Shown here piece after piece: positions 17,460-26,290 of a DNA stretch of 64,000 nucleotides. The position numbers and the translations under genes are program-made. Positions within the stretch are counted from its first letter, which is position 1, and each line of letters opens with the position of its first letter. The stretch is taken from positions 1 through 64,000 of the forward strand of contig JAEXTA010000028.1 in NCBI GenBank assembly GCA_023453665.1. The letters are read 5' to 3'. The DNA comes from Bacteroidota bacterium. Its GTDB lineage: Bacteria > Bacteroidota > Ignavibacteria > Ignavibacteriales > Ignavibacteriaceae. The notes under the pieces are model-generated. The model was not told where the DNA came from and searched no databases. It was given only the letters and a program-made list of their open reading frames with translations.

Positions 17460-18908
17460 ATGAGTTCAACCGAAGTTTCGAAGATTGAACAACTAGCAAA
17501 CAAAGAATATAAGTATGGGTTTGTAACTGATATAGAATCAGAATCTCTTCCCAAAGGTTTGAATGAAGATATTATCCGGCAATTATCAGCAATAAAAAAA
17601 GAACCTGAGTTCTTACTTGAATGGAGATTGAAAGCATTCAAACACTGGTTAACTATGGAAGAACCTCACTGGGCAAATGTTAGTTATCCGCCTGTGAATT
17701 ATCAGGATCTGTCATATTACTCTGCACCTAAGAAAAAACCTGTTCTAAATTCACTTGATGAAGTTGACCCTGAATTAATTGCGACGTTCGAAAAACTCGG
17801 CATATCTCTCGATGAACAAAAAAGATTATCAGGCGTTGCTGTTGATGCTGTGTTTGACAGCGTTTCTGTTGCAACAACATTTAAGGAAAAGCTGCATGAA
17901 CTTGGAATAATTTTCTGCTCATTTTCTGAAGCAGTTCAGAATCATCCTGAATTAGTAAAACAATATTTGGGAAGTGTTGTCCCATCCACCGATAATTTTT
18001 ATGCGGCACTAAATTCAGCGGTGTTCAGTGATGGTTCATTTGTTTATATACCCAAAGGCGTTCGCTGTCCGATGGAACTTTCAACATATTTTAGAATTAA
18101 TGCTGCAAATACCGGACAGTTTGAACGAACATTAATCATCGCGGATGAAGGCGCTTATGTAAGTTATCTTGAAGGCTGCACAGCTCCAATGCGAGATGAG
18201 AACCAGTTACACGCCGCAGTTGTTGAATTGATTGCTCTCGACAATGCGAAAATAAAATATTCAACAGTCCAAAACTGGTATGCCGGAGACAAAGAAGGTA
18301 AAGGTGGCATCTATAATTTTGTTACAAAACGCGGAGCCTGTCGCGGTGTCAACTCAAAAATTTCATGGACACAGGTTGAAACAGGTTCGGCAATAACCTG
18401 GAAATATCCAAGCTGTATTCTTCAGGGTGATAATTCTATAGGTGAGTTTTATTCAGTTGCAGTGACAAACAATATGCAGCAGGCTGATACGGGGACAAAG
18501 ATGATTCACCTTGGCAAAAACACAAAGAGTACAATTATATCAAAAGGAATTTCTGCGGGTAAAAGTAATAATAGTTATCGAGGTTTAGTCCGCATTGCTA
18601 AAAATGCTGAGAACGCCAGAAACTTTTCTCAATGCGATTCCTTATTACTTGGAGATAAATGCGGTGCGCATACTTTCCCTTATCTAGAAGTAAATAATTC
18701 AACAGCACAAATAGAACACGAAGCAACTACATCAAAAATAGGTGAAGACCAGATATTCTATCTTAATCAGAGAGGAATATCTACTGAAGATGCGATCGGG
18801 CTTATCGTAAATGGTTACTGCAAAGAAGTATTCAAAGAACTGCCAATGGAGTTTGCAGTTGAAGCACAAAAATTATTAAGTGTAAGTCTTGAAGGAAGTG
18901 TAGGATAA
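17460..18908 (+). CDS. sufB: Fe-S cluster assembly scaffold SufB
   Basis: The 482-residue protein matches full-length SufB. Recognisable blocks include EPEFLLEWRLKAFKHWL, GVAVDAVFDSVSVATTFKEKL, FSDGSFVYIPKGVRCPMELS, LIIADEGAYVSYLEGCTAP and the C-terminal CDSLLLGDKCGAHTFPYLEV, whose Cys and His contribute to cluster building. EHEATTSKIGEDQIFYLNQRGI is also diagnostic. With SufC and SufD it forms the SufBC2D scaffold on which [Fe-S] clusters are made from SufS/SufU-delivered sulfur. It is the first gene of the operon and has a strong ribosome-binding site. The 111-base gap to sufC holds a palindrome. Confidence 0.97.
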   Translation: MSSTEVSKIEQLANKEYKYGFVTDIESESLPKGLNEDIIRQLSAIKKEPEFLLEWRLKAFKHWLTMEEPHWANVSYPPVNYQDLSYYSAPKKKPVLNSLDEVDPELIATFEKLGISLDEQKRLSGVAVDAVFDSVSVATTFKEKLHELGIIFCSFSEAVQNHPELVKQYLGSVVPSTDNFYAALNSAVFSDGSFVYIPKGVRCPMELSTYFRINAANTGQFERTLIIADEGAYVSYLEGCTAPMRDENQLHAAVVELIALDNAKIKYSTVQNWYAGDKEGKGGIYNFVTKRGACRGVNSKISWTQVETGSAITWKYPSCILQGDNSIGEFYSVAVTNNMQQADTGTKMIHLGKNTKSTIISKGISAGKSNNSYRGLVRIAKNAENARNFSQCDSLLLGDKCGAHTFPYLEVNNSTAQIEHEATTSKIGEDQIFYLNQRGISTEDAIGLIVNGYCKEVFKELPMEFAVEAQKLLSVSLEGSVG

Positions 18909-18919
18909 TCTATTCGGTC

Positions 18920-18940
18920 ATTCCGAATTTATTTCGGAAT
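18920..18940. repeat. Short palindrome in the sufB-sufC gap
   Basis: ATTCCGAA, five bases, TTCGGAAT: an 8-bp perfect stem. The core AATTTATTT and the flanking GGTCATTCC/ATCT also occur in the sufT-bacilliredoxin gap at 23287-23307 (TTCC versus TCCC with matching arm change), so it is a repeat family rather than a terminator; no T-tract follows. Confidence 0.7.
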
Positions 18941-19019
18941 CTATATTAAAATAATCATGAAGAAGCTGAATGGCATTGCCATCAGCCTGACAATTTTTGA
19001 AAATAAAAAGGAAATCTAA

Positions 19020-19784
19020 ATGCTCGAAATAAAAAACCTTCACGCAAATATTGAAGGAAAAGAAATATTAAAAGGTATCAACTTAAAAGTTAATGCAGGG
19101 GAAGTTCACGCAATTATGGGACCCAATGGTTCAGGCAAAAGCACACTTGCGCAAGTACTCGCCGGACGAGAAGAATATGAAGTCACGCAAGGTGAAGTTT
19201 TATTTAATGGGAAGAATATTCTTGAACTTTCTCCCGAAGACAGAGCTAGAGAAGGAATGTTTCTCGCGTTTCAATACCCGATTGAAATTCCCGGTGTAAG
19301 TAACACTAATCTTCTTAAGACTGCTTTGAATGAAATAAGAAAATACCGTGGTGAAGAAGAGTTAGACGCGATGGAATTTCTTTCACTCATAAAAGAAAAA
19401 ATGAAGTTAGTTGAACTTGATCAGAAATTATTAAGCAGAGCAGTAAACGAAGGATTTTCCGGTGGTGAAAAAAAACGAAATGAAATTTTCCAGATGGCTG
19501 TACTTGAACCAAAATTAAGTATTCTTGATGAAACTGATTCGGGGCTTGATATTGATGCTTTACGCATAGTTGCCAACGGTGTTAATAAATTAAAACGAAA
19601 TTATAACGCCACAATAGTCGTTACACATTACCAGAGATTGCTCAACTATATTATCCCTGATTTTGTACACGTACTTTACCAGGGAAAGATCGTTAAATCC
19701 GGTGGTAAAGAGTTGGCTCTTAAGCTTGAAGAAAAAGGCTATGATTGGGTCAAAGAACACTCTAATGAATTAGTTGAAAATTAA
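19020..19784 (+). CDS. sufC: Fe-S cluster assembly ATPase SufC
   Basis: A 254-residue soluble ABC ATPase. Walker A is GPNGSGKS (residues 34-41), the signature region is NEGFSGGEKKRNEIFQMA, Walker B is LSILDETDSGLDIDAL and the switch His is in VVTHYQRLL. The E-T-D-S-G-L-D sequence after Walker B is a SufC hallmark that separates it from transport ATPases. It powers conformational change of the SufBC2D scaffold in the cytoplasm. An AAGGAA ribosome-binding site precedes the ATG. sufD follows 34 bases later. Confidence 0.97.
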   Translation: MLEIKNLHANIEGKEILKGINLKVNAGEVHAIMGPNGSGKSTLAQVLAGREEYEVTQGEVLFNGKNILELSPEDRAREGMFLAFQYPIEIPGVSNTNLLKTALNEIRKYRGEEELDAMEFLSLIKEKMKLVELDQKLLSRAVNEGFSGGEKKRNEIFQMAVLEPKLSILDETDSGLDIDALRIVANGVNKLKRNYNATIVVTHYQRLLNYIIPDFVHVLYQGKIVKSGGKELALKLEEKGYDWVKEHSNELVEN

Positions 19785-19818
19785 TTTTTATTGAATTTGA
19801 AACCGGAGAAATTATTTA

Positions 19819-21135
19819 ATGAGTCAGATAACTGAGTTTAAAGATTGGTTCATATCAAACTTTGCTGAACTCGAAAAAAAACTGAATGGAGAGAAAGAAC
19901 ATTTTATTCATCAGCTTAGAAAAGATGCGATTGAAAATTTTTCAAAGCTGAACTTTCCCAATACAAAAGATGAAGAGTGGAAGTACACAAATATATCACC
20001 GCTGTTAAACCATAAATTTACTTCAGCAAAAAAAGAATCCGCGGAAATCAAAATTGATATTTCAAAATTTTTATTCAGCAAAGATGAACATAGCGTTATA
20101 ACTTTTATAAATGGAATTTATTCAAAAAAGAATTCCACGATAAAAGATTTACCTTCAGGTGTTGTTGTTAATAGTCTTGCCTCGGTTGAGAAAAAGAATC
20201 CCGAGTTAATCAAAAAGTATTTTGGAAAGTTTGCGACTACGAATGACAATATCTTTACGGCACTTGGGACAGCGTTTGTGAACGATGGTGTTTTCATTCA
20301 CATACCTGACAATAAAGTAATTGAAGACATCATACACATCCATTACATCACTGATACAAATGATGACAGCATTATTGTTCAGCCAAGAAACCTGGTTATC
20401 GCAGGTAAAAATTCACAGGCAACTATAATTGAACATTATCTTTCACTCTCGGATTCGACATATTTTACAAACTCAATTACAGAGGTTATTGTCGATGAAA
20501 ATGCCTTCATCGACCATATAAAACTTCAGGAAGAAAGTAAAAATGCTTTTCACTTTTCAAGAATGGAAGTCGATTTAGAACGCAGCAGCAATTTTACTTC
20601 GCATGCAATTTCGTTCGGCGCACAGTTATCAAGGAATGACATCAAGGCACGATTTAATGATGAGGGCGGCGAATGTACTTTAAATGGATTATTCCTGACT
20701 GAAAACAAACAGCTTTGTGACACTCATACATTGATAGATCATGCTAAACCGCATTGTAACAGTCACGAACATTACAAAGGAATTTTGAACGACAAATCAC
20801 GCGGAGTTTTTAACGGAAAAGTGCTTGTAAGAAAAGATGCACAGAAGACAAATGCGTTTCAGCAGAACAATAATATCATTCTTACTAAGGATGCTTTAGT
20901 TAACACAAAACCACAGCTTGAAATTTTCGCTGATGATGTTAAATGTTCTCACGGTGCAACAGTCGGTCAGCTTGACGCAGATGCAATGTTCTATCTTAAG
21001 TCTCGCGGAATTGGTGATGATGCAGGCAAAGCAATTTTAATTCACGCTTTTGCGAGTGATGTTGTTCAATCTATAAAGATAGAAGCGATAAGAAATTATC
21101 TTGAAGAAATTCTTACAAAAAAGTTTAATCAATAA
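19819..21135 (+). CDS. sufD: Fe-S cluster assembly protein SufD
   Basis: At 438 residues it is a normal SufD length and shares the beta-helix core with SufB. Typical blocks are LNFPNTKDEEWKYTNISPLL near the N-terminus, FTALGTAFVNDGVFIHIPDN, then ECTLNGLFLTENKQLCDTHT and KPHCNSHEHYKGILNDKSRGVFNG, and the C-terminal KCSHGATVGQLDADAMFYLKSRGI. The conserved H-G-A-T and the DAMFYLKSRGI segment identify SufD over SufB. It pairs with SufB in the scaffold. It is five bases upstream of sufS. Confidence 0.96.
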   Translation: MSQITEFKDWFISNFAELEKKLNGEKEHFIHQLRKDAIENFSKLNFPNTKDEEWKYTNISPLLNHKFTSAKKESAEIKIDISKFLFSKDEHSVITFINGIYSKKNSTIKDLPSGVVVNSLASVEKKNPELIKKYFGKFATTNDNIFTALGTAFVNDGVFIHIPDNKVIEDIIHIHYITDTNDDSIIVQPRNLVIAGKNSQATIIEHYLSLSDSTYFTNSITEVIVDENAFIDHIKLQEESKNAFHFSRMEVDLERSSNFTSHAISFGAQLSRNDIKARFNDEGGECTLNGLFLTENKQLCDTHTLIDHAKPHCNSHEHYKGILNDKSRGVFNGKVLVRKDAQKTNAFQQNNNIILTKDALVNTKPQLEIFADDVKCSHGATVGQLDADAMFYLKSRGIGDDAGKAILIHAFASDVVQSIKIEAIRNYLEEILTKKFNQ

Positions 21136-21140
21136 TCTTT

Positions 21141-22400
21141 ATGAAAACTGAAATTGAAATTCCTGTAAACAAGGAATTAAAAGAATTTAATATTGAAAGA
21201 ATCAGGGATGACTTCCCTATTCTGAAAACTAAAGTGCATAATAAACCTTTAGTTTACCTTGATAATGCTGCGACTACTCAAAAACCTCAACAGGTTATTA
21301 ATGCAATGAACAATTACTACCGCACAATGAATTCAAATATTCATCGTGGAGTACATTCGCTAAGTGTTGTTGCAACAGAAGCATTTGAAAGTGCAAGAAT
21401 AAAAATCAAACAGTTCATCAATGCTTTTGGAAAGAATGAAATTATCTTTACGAGAGGAACGACCGAATCAATAAATCTTGTTGCACAGACTTACGGAAGA
21501 ATGGTTGTCAATGAAGGAGATGAAATTATTATCTCGCATATGGAACATCATTCAAACATTGTTCCCTGGCAGATGTTATGTCTTGAAAAAAAAGCTGTCT
21601 TAAAAGTTATTCCGGTCAATGATAAAGGTGAACTTATCATCGAAGAATTTGAGAAGATGATAACTGAAAGGACAAAAATTGTTTCGGTTGTTTATGTTTC
21701 AAATTCACTTGGCACTATTAACCCGGTAAAACAAATCATTGACATAGCTCACAAAAAAAATATTGTAGTAATGATTGATGCTGCACAAGCTGTTAATCAT
21801 ATTCCGATTGATGTTCAGGAACTTGATTGTGATTTCCTTGCATTTTCCGGACACAAAATTTATGGACCGACGGGAATCGGTGTTCTTTACGGAAAAGTAA
21901 ACCTGCTTGAAAGAATGCCGCCTTATATGGGCGGCGGAGATATGATTTCAAAAGTTACATTTGAAAAAACAACTTACAACGAACTGCCGCATAAGTTTGA
22001 AGCCGGAACGCCTGATATTGCTGGTGCAATCGGACTCGGTGCTGCTATTGACTATGTAACAAGCATTGGAATTGAAAAAATAGCAAAGCATGAAAATGAT
22101 TTGCTGGTTTATGCAACCGAAGCTGTTTCAAATATGAAAGGATTAAGAGTCATTGGAACTGCTGAAGAAAAATGTGCCGTCTTATCATTCGTATTTGATA
22201 ATGTTCATCCTCACGATGTCGGTACATTTTTAGATTTTGAAGGTGTTGCTATCAGGACAGGACATCACTGCACACAGCCACTGATGAACAGGTTTAATGT
22301 TCCCGCTACATCACGCGCATCGTTTGCTTTATACAATACAAAAGAAGAAGTAGATATTTTAATAAGGGGATTGAAAAAGATAACAGAGGTATTCAATTAA
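21141..22400 (+). CDS. sufS: Cysteine desulfurase SufS
   Basis: A 419-residue group II cysteine desulfurase. The PLP Lys is K239 in AFSGHKIYGPTGIG; the sulfur-carrying Cys is C377 in RTGHHCTQPLM, the short loop typical of SufS rather than IscS. VYLDNAATTQKP and SNIHRGVHSLS near the N-terminus are also family signatures. It removes sulfur from L-cysteine and hands it to SufU. Its last base is the first base of sufU, so the two are translationally coupled. The first 15 residues are a short extension before the conserved IRDDFPIL. Confidence 0.97.
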   Translation: MKTEIEIPVNKELKEFNIERIRDDFPILKTKVHNKPLVYLDNAATTQKPQQVINAMNNYYRTMNSNIHRGVHSLSVVATEAFESARIKIKQFINAFGKNEIIFTRGTTESINLVAQTYGRMVVNEGDEIIISHMEHHSNIVPWQMLCLEKKAVLKVIPVNDKGELIIEEFEKMITERTKIVSVVYVSNSLGTINPVKQIIDIAHKKNIVVMIDAAQAVNHIPIDVQELDCDFLAFSGHKIYGPTGIGVLYGKVNLLERMPPYMGGGDMISKVTFEKTTYNELPHKFEAGTPDIAGAIGLGAAIDYVTSIGIEKIAKHENDLLVYATEAVSNMKGLRVIGTAEEKCAVLSFVFDNVHPHDVGTFLDFEGVAIRTGHHCTQPLMNRFNVPATSRASFALYNTKEEVDILIRGLKKITEVFN

Positions 22401-22855
22401 TGGAAACAGAATTACGCGAACTTTATCAACAGGTAATTTTAGATCATAACAAAAGTCCGAGGAACTATAAGAAACTAGAAACTTCAACTCACTTTGCAGA
22501 AGGTTATAATCCGTTGTGCGGAGATACTGTTCACATTTATCTTTTTGTTGAAGACGGATTAATAAAAGATGTTTCATTCCAGGGTTCCGGCTGTGCAATA
22601 TCAAAAGCATCAGCATCCTTGATGAGTACAATTGTTAAAGGCAAAACTGTTGATGAAGCACACAAGTTGTTTGAAAAGTTTCATGATTTAATTACAGGTA
22701 AGCTGGGAGAGAATCCTGACATTGATGAACTTGGTAAACTTGCAGTTTTTGCCGGAGTACAGGAATTCCCAGCAAGAGTAAAATGCGCTTCTCTTGCATG
22801 GCATACAATGGAATCGGCTTTGAAAGAGGATAAAGAAAAAGTAACAACTGAATAG
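22400..22855 (+). CDS. sufU: Fe-S assembly sulfur-transfer protein SufU
   Basis: The 151-residue protein has LYQQVILDHNKSPRNYKKLE at the start and the Zn-binding set C40 and D42 in NPLCGDTVHIY, a Cys in FQGSGCAISKASASLM and a Cys in RVKCASLAWHTM. The insertion between the second and third Cys blocks that separates SufU from IscU is present. It accepts persulfide sulfur from SufS and passes it to SufBCD. It overlaps sufS by one base. The following 95-base gap holds an inverted repeat pair. Confidence 0.95.
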   Translation: METELRELYQQVILDHNKSPRNYKKLETSTHFAEGYNPLCGDTVHIYLFVEDGLIKDVSFQGSGCAISKASASLMSTIVKGKTVDEAHKLFEKFHDLITGKLGENPDIDELGKLAVFAGVQEFPARVKCASLAWHTMESALKEDKEKVTTE

Positions 22856-22862
22856 ATCAATG

Positions 22863-22932
22863 TCATCCTGAGCCTGTCGAAGGATGAAGGTTACTCAGTT
22901 TTCAAGTCACACTTCGACAAGCTCAGTGTGAC
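22863..22932. repeat. Inverted palindromic repeat pair in the sufU-sufT gap
   Basis: TCATCCT and AGGATGA (22863-22887) flank GAGCCTGTCGA, and a second palindrome at 22906-22932 has arms GTCACACT and AGTGTGAC around TCGACAAGCTC. These are the same two opposed units as at 14839-14905, with arm changes that keep pairing. They almost fill the intergenic space. Confidence 0.85.
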
Positions 22933-22950
22933 ATCGTTATTAGAAATATT

Positions 22951-23271
22951 ATGGCACAAATAAATAAACAACAGCTCGAAGAAAAAATAATTCAGACACT
23001 TAAAACGTGTTATGACCCTGAAATTCCGGTTGACATTTTTGAACTTGGATTGATTTATGAAATTGTAATTGATGATGATGCGAATGTTGAAGTTAAGATG
23101 ACCCTGACTTCCCCATCGTGCCCTGTTGCCGGTACATTACCACCGGAAGTAGAAGGAAAAGTAAAAAGTATTCCTGATATAAAAAGTGCAAAGGTTACTT
23201 TAGTCTGGAATCCGCCATGGGAAAAAGATATGATGTCTGAAGTTGCAAAACTTGAGCTGGGATTTTTGTAG
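22951..23271 (+). CDS. SufT-like DUF59 (MIP18 family) protein
   Basis: The 106-residue protein is one DUF59 domain. LKTCYDPEIPVDIFELGLIYEI with D22-P23-E24 and TLTSPSCPVAGTLPPEVEGKV with conserved Cys57 are the family motifs. PPWEKDMMSEVAKLELGF at the end matches SufT/PaaD-like proteins. These proteins assist maturation or delivery of Fe-S clusters to targets. Its place between sufU and the bacilliredoxin gene in the suf operon supports that role. SufT symbol is withheld because the DUF59 family has several branches. Confidence 0.9.
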   Translation: MAQINKQQLEEKIIQTLKTCYDPEIPVDIFELGLIYEIVIDDDANVEVKMTLTSPSCPVAGTLPPEVEGKVKSIPDIKSAKVTLVWNPPWEKDMMSEVAKLELGFL

Positions 23272-23286
23272 AGAGCTTTGTTTGTC

Positions 23287-23354
23287 ATCCCGAATTTATT
23301 TCGGGATCTCAAGCAAGATTACACAAGACTAAGAACCTGAAACAAGTTCAGGTT
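23287..23354. repeat. Two short palindromes in the sufT-bacilliredoxin gap
   Basis: ATCCCGAA/TTCGGGAT (23287-23307) is the same family as 18920-18940. AACCTGAA/TTCAGGTT (23334-23354) is a second 8-bp stem with a five-base loop. No poly-T follows either one. Confidence 0.7.
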
Positions 23355-23390
23355 AACAAATGGTTAAAAATAAAATTAAAAGGAGATAAA

Positions 23391-23924
23391 ATGTTCAATA
23401 TACTTTCGCGTCCTCCGATGTATGACCAGGACGCCGTTCAGCCAATGCGTGATGAATTGGTTGCAGTTGGATTCACTGAACTTCTAACTTCAGAAGAAGT
23501 TGATAAAGCAATTAATGTTAAAGATGATAAAACAGCTTTAGTAATGATAAATTCTGTCTGCGGCTGTGCTGCCGGAAGTGCAAGACCGGGAGTTTCTCTG
23601 GCGCTTCAGAATAATATTATCCCTGATAAACTTTACACAGCATTTGCAGGACAGGAACGCGACGCTGTTGATAGTGTTCGTGCTTTGGTTAAAGGATTCC
23701 CGCCTTCATCACCGAGTGTTGCTTTATTCAAGAATGGTGAACTGATTTACTTTATGCCGAGACTTGATATTGAAGGATATGATGCACACAGCATCGCAAA
23801 AAGATTAGTCGCTGTGTTCAATGAAAAGTGTTCTTCCGAAGGTCCGTCAATTCCGCCTGATGCTTTTGAAAAAGTGATGTATGCAAAATCATGCGGATCA
23901 AAAATTCCGTTGTATAAAGGATAA
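23391..23924 (+). CDS. BrxA/BrxB family bacilliredoxin
   Basis: The 177-residue protein has the conserved C57-G-C59 in MINSVCGCAAGSARPG, the atypical thioredoxin-like active site of YphP/YqiW bacilliredoxins. The N-terminus RPPMYDQDAVQPMRDELVAVGF and the middle AGQERDAVDSVRALVKGFPPSSPS are family blocks. At 177 residues it is longer than the usual 140-150 residues, with a C-terminal extension that ends SCGSKIPLYKG and holds an extra Cys. Bacilliredoxins remove bacillithiol from oxidised protein thiols. The position in the suf operon suggests protection or repair of Fe-S assembly Cys residues, but whether this organism makes bacillithiol is unknown. Confidence 0.9.
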   Translation: MFNILSRPPMYDQDAVQPMRDELVAVGFTELLTSEEVDKAINVKDDKTALVMINSVCGCAAGSARPGVSLALQNNIIPDKLYTAFAGQERDAVDSVRALVKGFPPSSPSVALFKNGELIYFMPRLDIEGYDAHSIAKRLVAVFNEKCSSEGPSIPPDAFEKVMYAKSCGSKIPLYKG

Positions 23925-23933
23925 TTTATAATT

Positions 23934-24113
23934 GTCATTTCGAAGGAGTCTTCGACTGAGAAATCTCCGAAAATAATATTGCATCAGATTACTCCCTACG
24001 GTCGAAATGGCATGTTGGTATTTTCAGATCAAATAGGTTAAAGAACATTTGACTTACTGAGCCTGTCGAAGTATGACAGAATAATCGTCACCCTTCGACG
24101 AACTTAGGGTGAC
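23934..24113. repeat. Cluster of palindromic repeats before the Rrf2 gene
   Basis: This 180-base stretch holds GTCATTTCGAAGGAGTCTTC and related TTCGACTGAGAAATC at 23934-23967, a partner AGATTACTCCCTACGGTCG nearby (about 23987-24005), then TTACTGAGCCTGTCGAAGT (24054-24072) and a palindrome at 24087-24113 with arms GTCACCCT and AGGGTGAC. It combines two repeat families with the same TTCGA core as the other gaps of the operon. Confidence 0.75.
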
Positions 24114-24128
24114 AATAAAAAAAATAAA

Positions 24129-24602
24129 ATGAAATTCAGTACACAAGAAGAATACGGATTAAGATTATTACTCAGAATCGGGAAGAGCAACTCCGCCAAC
24201 GGAATGACTATTCCCGAACTGAGTGAATTAGAAGGTTTAACAGAAGCTAACGTTGCAAAGATATTACGTGTACTTCGTCTTGCGGGATTTGTTGATAGCT
24301 CACGTGGACAAACAGGCGGATACAAACTTGCCCGCTTTCCAAATGAAATTCTTGTCGGTGATGTTTTAACTGCACTCGGCGGAAAACTTTATGAATCTTC
24401 TTTCTGTGATTTGCATGCGGGAGTTGAAAACATCTGCACCAATTCTATCGACTGCTCAATACGCTCACTTTGGAAAACAATTCAAACAATGCTTGATGGT
24501 GTTCTAAGTAAAATTACTTTGCAGGATTTGCTCGGCAACGAACAGCAGGTTGAACTTCTGGTTACAACTCTTTCCGATGAAATGGAAAATGGCAATTCTT
24601 AG
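24129..24602 (+). CDS. Rrf2-family transcriptional regulator, likely Fe-S sensing
   Basis: The 157-residue protein starts MKFSTQEEYGLRLLLRIG, the Rrf2 winged-helix opening, with recognition helix region LTEANVAKILRVLRLAGFVDSSRGQTGGYKLAR. Three cysteines, C93, C103 and C109 (SSFCDLH, NICTNSIDC), occur where Rrf2 proteins such as IscR bind a [2Fe-2S] cluster, though the first spacing is slightly wider than usual. It is likely a feedback regulator of this suf operon. It is the last gene of the cluster, separated from the bacilliredoxin gene by a 204-base repeat block. Binding site not identified. Confidence 0.9.
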   Translation: MKFSTQEEYGLRLLLRIGKSNSANGMTIPELSELEGLTEANVAKILRVLRLAGFVDSSRGQTGGYKLARFPNEILVGDVLTALGGKLYESSFCDLHAGVENICTNSIDCSIRSLWKTIQTMLDGVLSKITLQDLLGNEQQVELLVTTLSDEMENGNS

Positions 24603-24635
24603 AACAAGAGACAATTCAGAAGTATCATAAATTCT

Positions 24636-25109
24636 TTAAACTCTTTTTACCAAACAATTGTAACAGCCCGGACCAGCATTATGAATATGCAGGTATTCAA
24701 TTTTTTGATTTTTAAGAATTTCCAATAATGTTTCTTTCAGAATTTCACCTTTTACAACCTCTGTAAAAATCATCATCGATTTGTTATCATAACCTCTTAA
24801 AGATAAAAGCCTGTGATTGAACATTATTGGTATCTCATTCACTTTAGGTTTAATTGTCTGCGCAATCTTTCTAATAAAAATGGGTCCGCTTGAATTGTAA
24901 GGTGAATTGACATTATGATGTTCATAATTTAACAGAATAACTTCTTCTCCAATTTCAGCATCTGCTAAACTGACTCTGCAAGGAAATCCTGGAAAATTGT
25001 CTACCAACATTTTTTGAATTCCTTTTTTTGCTAACTCTGTTTCATCCAGATCAAATAAATGCTCAAACTGATTTTTATTTAAAGCCACTAACTGAAAATT
25101 GTTTTCCAT
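24636..25109 (-). CDS. DUF1203 domain protein
   Basis: This 157-residue protein shows the DUF1203 pattern: FPCRVSLADAEIGEEVILLNYEHHNVNSPY near the middle, SGPIFIRK, HRLLSLRGYDNKS and the C-terminal YLHIHNAGPGCYNCLVKRV. The family function is unknown. The C-terminal G-C-x-x-C and the conserved His/Tyr residues hint at metal or redox chemistry, but that is speculation. It is convergent with the Rrf2 gene across 33 bases and has no clear partner. The 200 bases upstream hold no recognisable gene; an AT-rich stretch at 25128-25297 reads as a weak plus-strand ORF that I do not call. Confidence 0.75.
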   Translation of the reverse strand: MENNFQLVALNKNQFEHLFDLDETELAKKGIQKMLVDNFPGFPCRVSLADAEIGEEVILLNYEHHNVNSPYNSSGPIFIRKIAQTIKPKVNEIPIMFNHRLLSLRGYDNKSMMIFTEVVKGEILKETLLEILKNQKIEYLHIHNAGPGCYNCLVKRV

Positions 25110-25309
25110 CTCGCATCCTTCTTATTCTTTTATTGAAAAATATTAAAGATGGTGACAGGCAGGCAACCGAAATTTTAACAAGTATTTTTTTTAAGAATGA
25201 TTTTTGTGAGGGAAATAAATTTGAGTTGAATTCTTTGCAGAAAATAAAAGATGAGAAATGTAATATTAGTTATCCTGATGAATTTAATGCTTCATAAATA
25301 AATTTTTTA

Positions 25310-26233
25310 TTAATTCACATCTAGTACTGATTTTTCTGATTTACTGATAGTTAACTTATCAATTATTTTTTTTTGCCTAAAATCATATAAAAAGAGTTGA
25401 GTATTTGCCTGATCATCATCATCATTTTTAATTCCAGAAAAAGTTATTAAGCTATCATTCAGGAAATTAAAACCATGGTAAATCATGAAATTTTCATCTA
25501 AGCCAATTAGTTCTGTAATTTCAAGTGATGGATATTCCAGAAGTCTAATTTTTGTAGAATCTGTATAAATTAGAAACTTACCATCATTTGACCAATTTCC
25601 TATTTCAAGAACATTATTCTTCTGTCCTAATTTCTCACGAGTATTCAAATCAATTAGCACCAATTCTTTATAACCATCCGGAATTTGGATAAGTGTAGGC
25701 GAATTATTTACGTCTGCATTGTAGTTAATAGCGATAATTCCTTTACTACTAACTGATAGATTAGCAAAATTCATATATTCAAAGGGGATGGTGTCAGGTG
25801 CTTGAGAGACACCAATTGGAATAGTGTACAAGTTATTGTTTCCGGCAAAAATTAATAAACTATCATTATAAACATCATAACCCAAAAAAAGCTCGACTAC
25901 GTATTGATTTTTTTTGATTTTATAATCAAGTCTTTTTCTGGTTTTGAAGTCATAAATAAAATAATCTCCATCAAATCCATAATTTGGGAAAACAATTAAT
26001 TTTAGTTCGTCTCCAAATAGTTTGTAATCATTATCATATCGATGTTCGACATCATTTATATAGTATTCTTTGTTATCCATAACATTAAATACCTTTAATT
26101 TTTTTCCATCTCTTGATATTTCCGTAAATAAAATAATTTCACCACTTTGTTCAAATATTTTATCATCAGGTGATGTGCACGATAGATTTAATAATATCAA
26201 AATTATTAAGTAATATTTAATACTAATGCTCAT
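25310..26233 (-). CDS. Lipoprotein of unknown function with propeller-like repeats
   Basis: The 307-residue product has a lipoprotein signal with lipobox LNLSC (Cys19) followed by an Asp/Ser-rich spacer. The rest alternates short strands such as GEIILFTEISRDGKKLKVFN, DYFIYDFKTRKRL and DGKFLIYTDSTKIRLLEYP, a pattern resembling TolB/WD-like beta-propeller blades. The C-terminal segment ends on TISKSEKSVLDVN. I could not identify a specific family or catalytic site. It is monocistronic, 57 bases upstream in space of the racemase-type gene, and is likely exported to a membrane. No function is assigned. Confidence 0.5.
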   Translation of the reverse strand: MSISIKYYLIILILLNLSCTSPDDKIFEQSGEIILFTEISRDGKKLKVFNVMDNKEYYINDVEHRYDNDYKLFGDELKLIVFPNYGFDGDYFIYDFKTRKRLDYKIKKNQYVVELFLGYDVYNDSLLIFAGNNNLYTIPIGVSQAPDTIPFEYMNFANLSVSSKGIIAINYNADVNNSPTLIQIPDGYKELVLIDLNTREKLGQKNNVLEIGNWSNDGKFLIYTDSTKIRLLEYPSLEITELIGLDENFMIYHGFNFLNDSLITFSGIKNDDDDQANTQLFLYDFRQKKIIDKLTISKSEKSVLDVN

Positions 26234-26290
26234 ACTTCACGTTTTTATAATGGATTTATTATTAAATAATTTTCACTTCAAAATTATTAG

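Noticed and set aside
25028..25297. Plus-strand ORF of 89 codons overlapping the DUF1203 gene and the following gap
   Set aside because: Its first part is antisense to the DUF1203 gene and the rest shows no recognisable domain, start signal or neighbour; called a chance ORF or at most a remnant.
25110..25309. 200-base gap between DUF1203 and the lipoprotein gene
   Set aside because: No promoter box, repeat or RNA structure stood out.
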